Positions 32,534-34,009 of a stretch of 34,009 nucleotides of DNA are shown here, in pieces (position 1 is the first letter of the stretch; each line of letters opens with the position of its first letter). Origin of the DNA: Alphaproteobacteria bacterium (GTDB lineage: Bacteria > Pseudomonadota > Alphaproteobacteria > Elsterales > Elsteraceae). The stretch spans positions 1-34,009 of the forward strand of contig JAAFIC010000029.1 in NCBI GenBank assembly GCA_013298565.1, written 5' to 3'. The notes beneath the pieces were generated by a model that made no database searches, was not told the DNA's origin, and saw only the letters and a list, made by a program, of their open reading frames with translations. The translations under genes were made by a program, and so were the position numbers.

Positions 32534-34009
32534 TTACAACACCACTTCCGGTTCTTCCCGCATCGGTAAAAGCAGCCGTTCGATGCTCATGGGATCGCGC
32601 GGGCGACCGAAATGATAGCCCTGGCCGTACATGCACCCCAGTTGCGCCAGCTTGATCACGTCGTTGGTGGTTTCAACGCCCTCGGCGATCACGTCGCATC
32701 CAAGCCCCCGGCCCAGTTCGGCAATCATGCGAATGATGAGGCCGTTTTCCGGCCTTTGCCGCATGGCCCGCACGAAAGATTGATCAATCTTGACGGCATC
32801 GAAGCGGAACTGGTGCAAATAAGAAAGCGAGCTATAGCCGGTTCCGAAATCATCAATCGCAAGCCGTAGCCCCATCGCCTTCAGGCGGCTGAGGATGGAC
32901 AACATACCTTCCACATCGTCCAGCACCACGCTTTCGGTTATTTCCAGTTTTAGGGCGTCAGTGGGGGTTTGGCGCAGCGCGAGAATTTCGGCGACACGCT
33001 CGACGAAATCCGCCTCCTGCATTTGCACACCAGACACGTTCACATTGATGAACAAGGCTCCGGCAAAAGGTAGCAACTGCCGCCAGCGGTTGACCTGCTG
33101 ACAGGCTTGATCGAGCGCAAACAACCCCATCGGGATAATCAGCTTGCTCTCTTCGGCCAGCGGAATGAAGCGCATCGGCGACACTAGCCCCATCGTGGGA
33201 TGATGCCAGCGCATGAGCGATTCAAACCCGACGAGCCGCCCGGAGACAAGATCGACAATCGGCTGATAATGCATTTGAAGCTGATCGCCCGCCTCGATGG
33301 CGATGCGTAAATCCTGCTCCAACGCCAACGGATCGACGGCATCATCCATACCGCCTGCGGCAAACATGGCCACGCTTTTTTCGGCATCGGTGCCAGGGCG
33401 ATTGAGGGCGCGGGAGGCGTCGCGCAGCAACTCTTCTGCCCGCTGGCTGCCGTTTGGCATAGCGGCACCGATCCGCACGGTTACATACAACCCTTGCGCG
33501 CCGGGTAATGTGATGGCGGCTTTCAGGGCAGTGTGAATAGCCAGCGCCCTATGCCCAACGGCGTTTTCTTCCGAAACGCCTTGCAGCAAAAACCCAAAGC
33601 TCGCGCCCTCCAACCGGGCTAGCGTATCGGACGCCACAACGGTTTGTGCCAGCCGCTCGCCCACTTCGCGCAGCAAATGATCTGCCTGCGTGGGCGTGAG
33701 CGAATTGGCAAGGCTGGCGAAGCGGCTTACTTCCACCACGATCACGGCACAGGAGGCGACTGACCCATCGGAGCGGCGTAGGGTTTGGGCGAGGCGATCC
33801 ATAAACAGCGCCCGGTTCGGTAAGCCCGTGGTGGCATCGTGGAAAGCATCGCGCAGCACTTGCTGTTCGGCCTGTTTGCGCTCGGTAATATCCGACTGCG
33901 AGCCGACGATGCGGGTGGCCCGATCCGAAAGCGGGTCGCGAATCGTCAGGCCGTGGCACAGCATCCAGCGTTCCGAGCCGTCGGTATGGCGGATACGGTA
34001 TTCAATTTG
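32534..34009 (-). CDS. PAS-GGDEF-EAL cyclic-di-GMP signalling protein, N terminus beyond window
   Basis: The frame is open to the window edge, and the 15 codons before the internal ATG 33964 read EYRIRHTDGSERWMLCHG, a PAS/PAC segment, so the true start is outside. A degenerate GGDEF domain follows: the active-site loop reads RLEGASFGFLL instead of R-x-GGDEF-x-x-x-L, so cyclase activity is unlikely. The EAL domain looks intact: GFESLMRW (ExL), NVNVSGVQM (metal Asn), LEITES, IDDFGTGYSSLSYL, KIDQSF and IAEGVET supply the metal ligands and catalytic Glu, Asp and Lys residues. It is therefore probably a c-di-GMP phosphodiesterase with a regulatory GGDEF, near cheZ and motility genes. Confidence 0.93.
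   Translation of the reverse strand, partial: QIEYRIRHTDGSERWMLCHGLTIRDPLSDRATRIVGSQSDITERKQAEQQVLRDAFHDATTGLPNRALFMDRLAQTLRRSDGSVASCAVIVVEVSRFASLANSLTPTQADHLLREVGERLAQTVVASDTLARLEGASFGFLLQGVSEENAVGHRALAIHTALKAAITLPGAQGLYVTVRIGAAMPNGSQRAEELLRDASRALNRPGTDAEKSVAMFAAGGMDDAVDPLALEQDLRIAIEAGDQLQMHYQPIVDLVSGRLVGFESLMRWHHPTMGLVSPMRFIPLAEESKLIIPMGLFALDQACQQVNRWRQLLPFAGALFINVNVSGVQMQEADFVERVAEILALRQTPTDALKLEITESVVLDDVEGMLSILSRLKAMGLRLAIDDFGTGYSSLSYLHQFRFDAVKIDQSFVRAMRQRPENGLIIRMIAELGRGLGCDVIAEGVETTNDVIKLAQLGCMYGQGYHFGRPRDPMSIERLLLPMREEPEVVL

Noticed and set aside
1-34009. CRISPR arrays, tRNA or rRNA genes
   Set aside because: No regularly spaced repeats, cloverleaf-like segments or rRNA stretches were seen.

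Overview
The window reads as chromosomal DNA of a motile alphaproteobacterium, most probably of the Rhodospirillales type. The reasons are a flgN-flgK-flgL block with a sigma-54-type promoter, CheZ, an MCE-type mlaE-mlaF pair, the gene order alr-mlaE-mlaF-radA-cvpA-purF, and a GC-rich third codon position. The lineage is an inference from gene content; no rRNA or tRNA is present.

Layout. 1-2.4 kb: a truncated GT4-type glycosyltransferase and, converging on it, a GNAT acetyltransferase with a long Pro/Ala-rich linker and a separate C-terminal helix domain. 2.5-6.6 kb: leftward flagellar operon flgN (chaperone), flgK and flgL (hook-filament junction). 6.9-9.1 kb: a DegT/ArnB-type sugar aminotransferase, divergent from two tandem SMR-size membrane proteins. 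9.1-11.6 kb: pyrC and an amidase-signature hydrolase. 11.6-16.4 kb: leftward rlmJ, a YheS-like ABC-F protein, an unidentified polytopic membrane protein and a TerB-like protein. 16.7-17.4 kb: a HigBA/RelE-Xre toxin-antitoxin pair. 17.4-19.6 kb: queA-tgt for queuosine.

19.68-24.36 kb is the accessory part. It is a 4,678-bp IS1595-family transposon, delimited by 25-bp terminal inverted repeats (24/25 identical) and a perfect 8-bp target duplication, GTCTTACG. Besides its transposase it carries passengers: a DUF6471 HTH-like protein, a two-pass membrane protein, a 50-aa membrane peptide followed by a 58-aa ORF that runs antisense into the transposase end, a 64-aa protein, a 206-aa protein resembling a degenerate ImmA/IrrE domain (KEMLH in place of HExxH), and a coiled-coil/winged-helix protein. 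The transposase and DUF6471 promoters are back to back with coinciding -35 boxes, inside four copies of a CATATTCGAT operator-like motif. The element sits between purF-SDR and queA, in an intergenic region carrying inverted copies of a hairpin repeat.

24.5-34 kb is conserved core, all leftward: a partial PAS-GGDEF-EAL protein, cheZ, alr, mlaE, mlaF, radA, cvpA, purF and an SDR oxidoreductase, many with overlapping or abutting stop and start codons. Four of the leftward genes (mlaE/mlaF, mlaF/radA, purF/SDR, queA/tgt) look translationally coupled.

No CRISPR array, rRNA or tRNA was seen.
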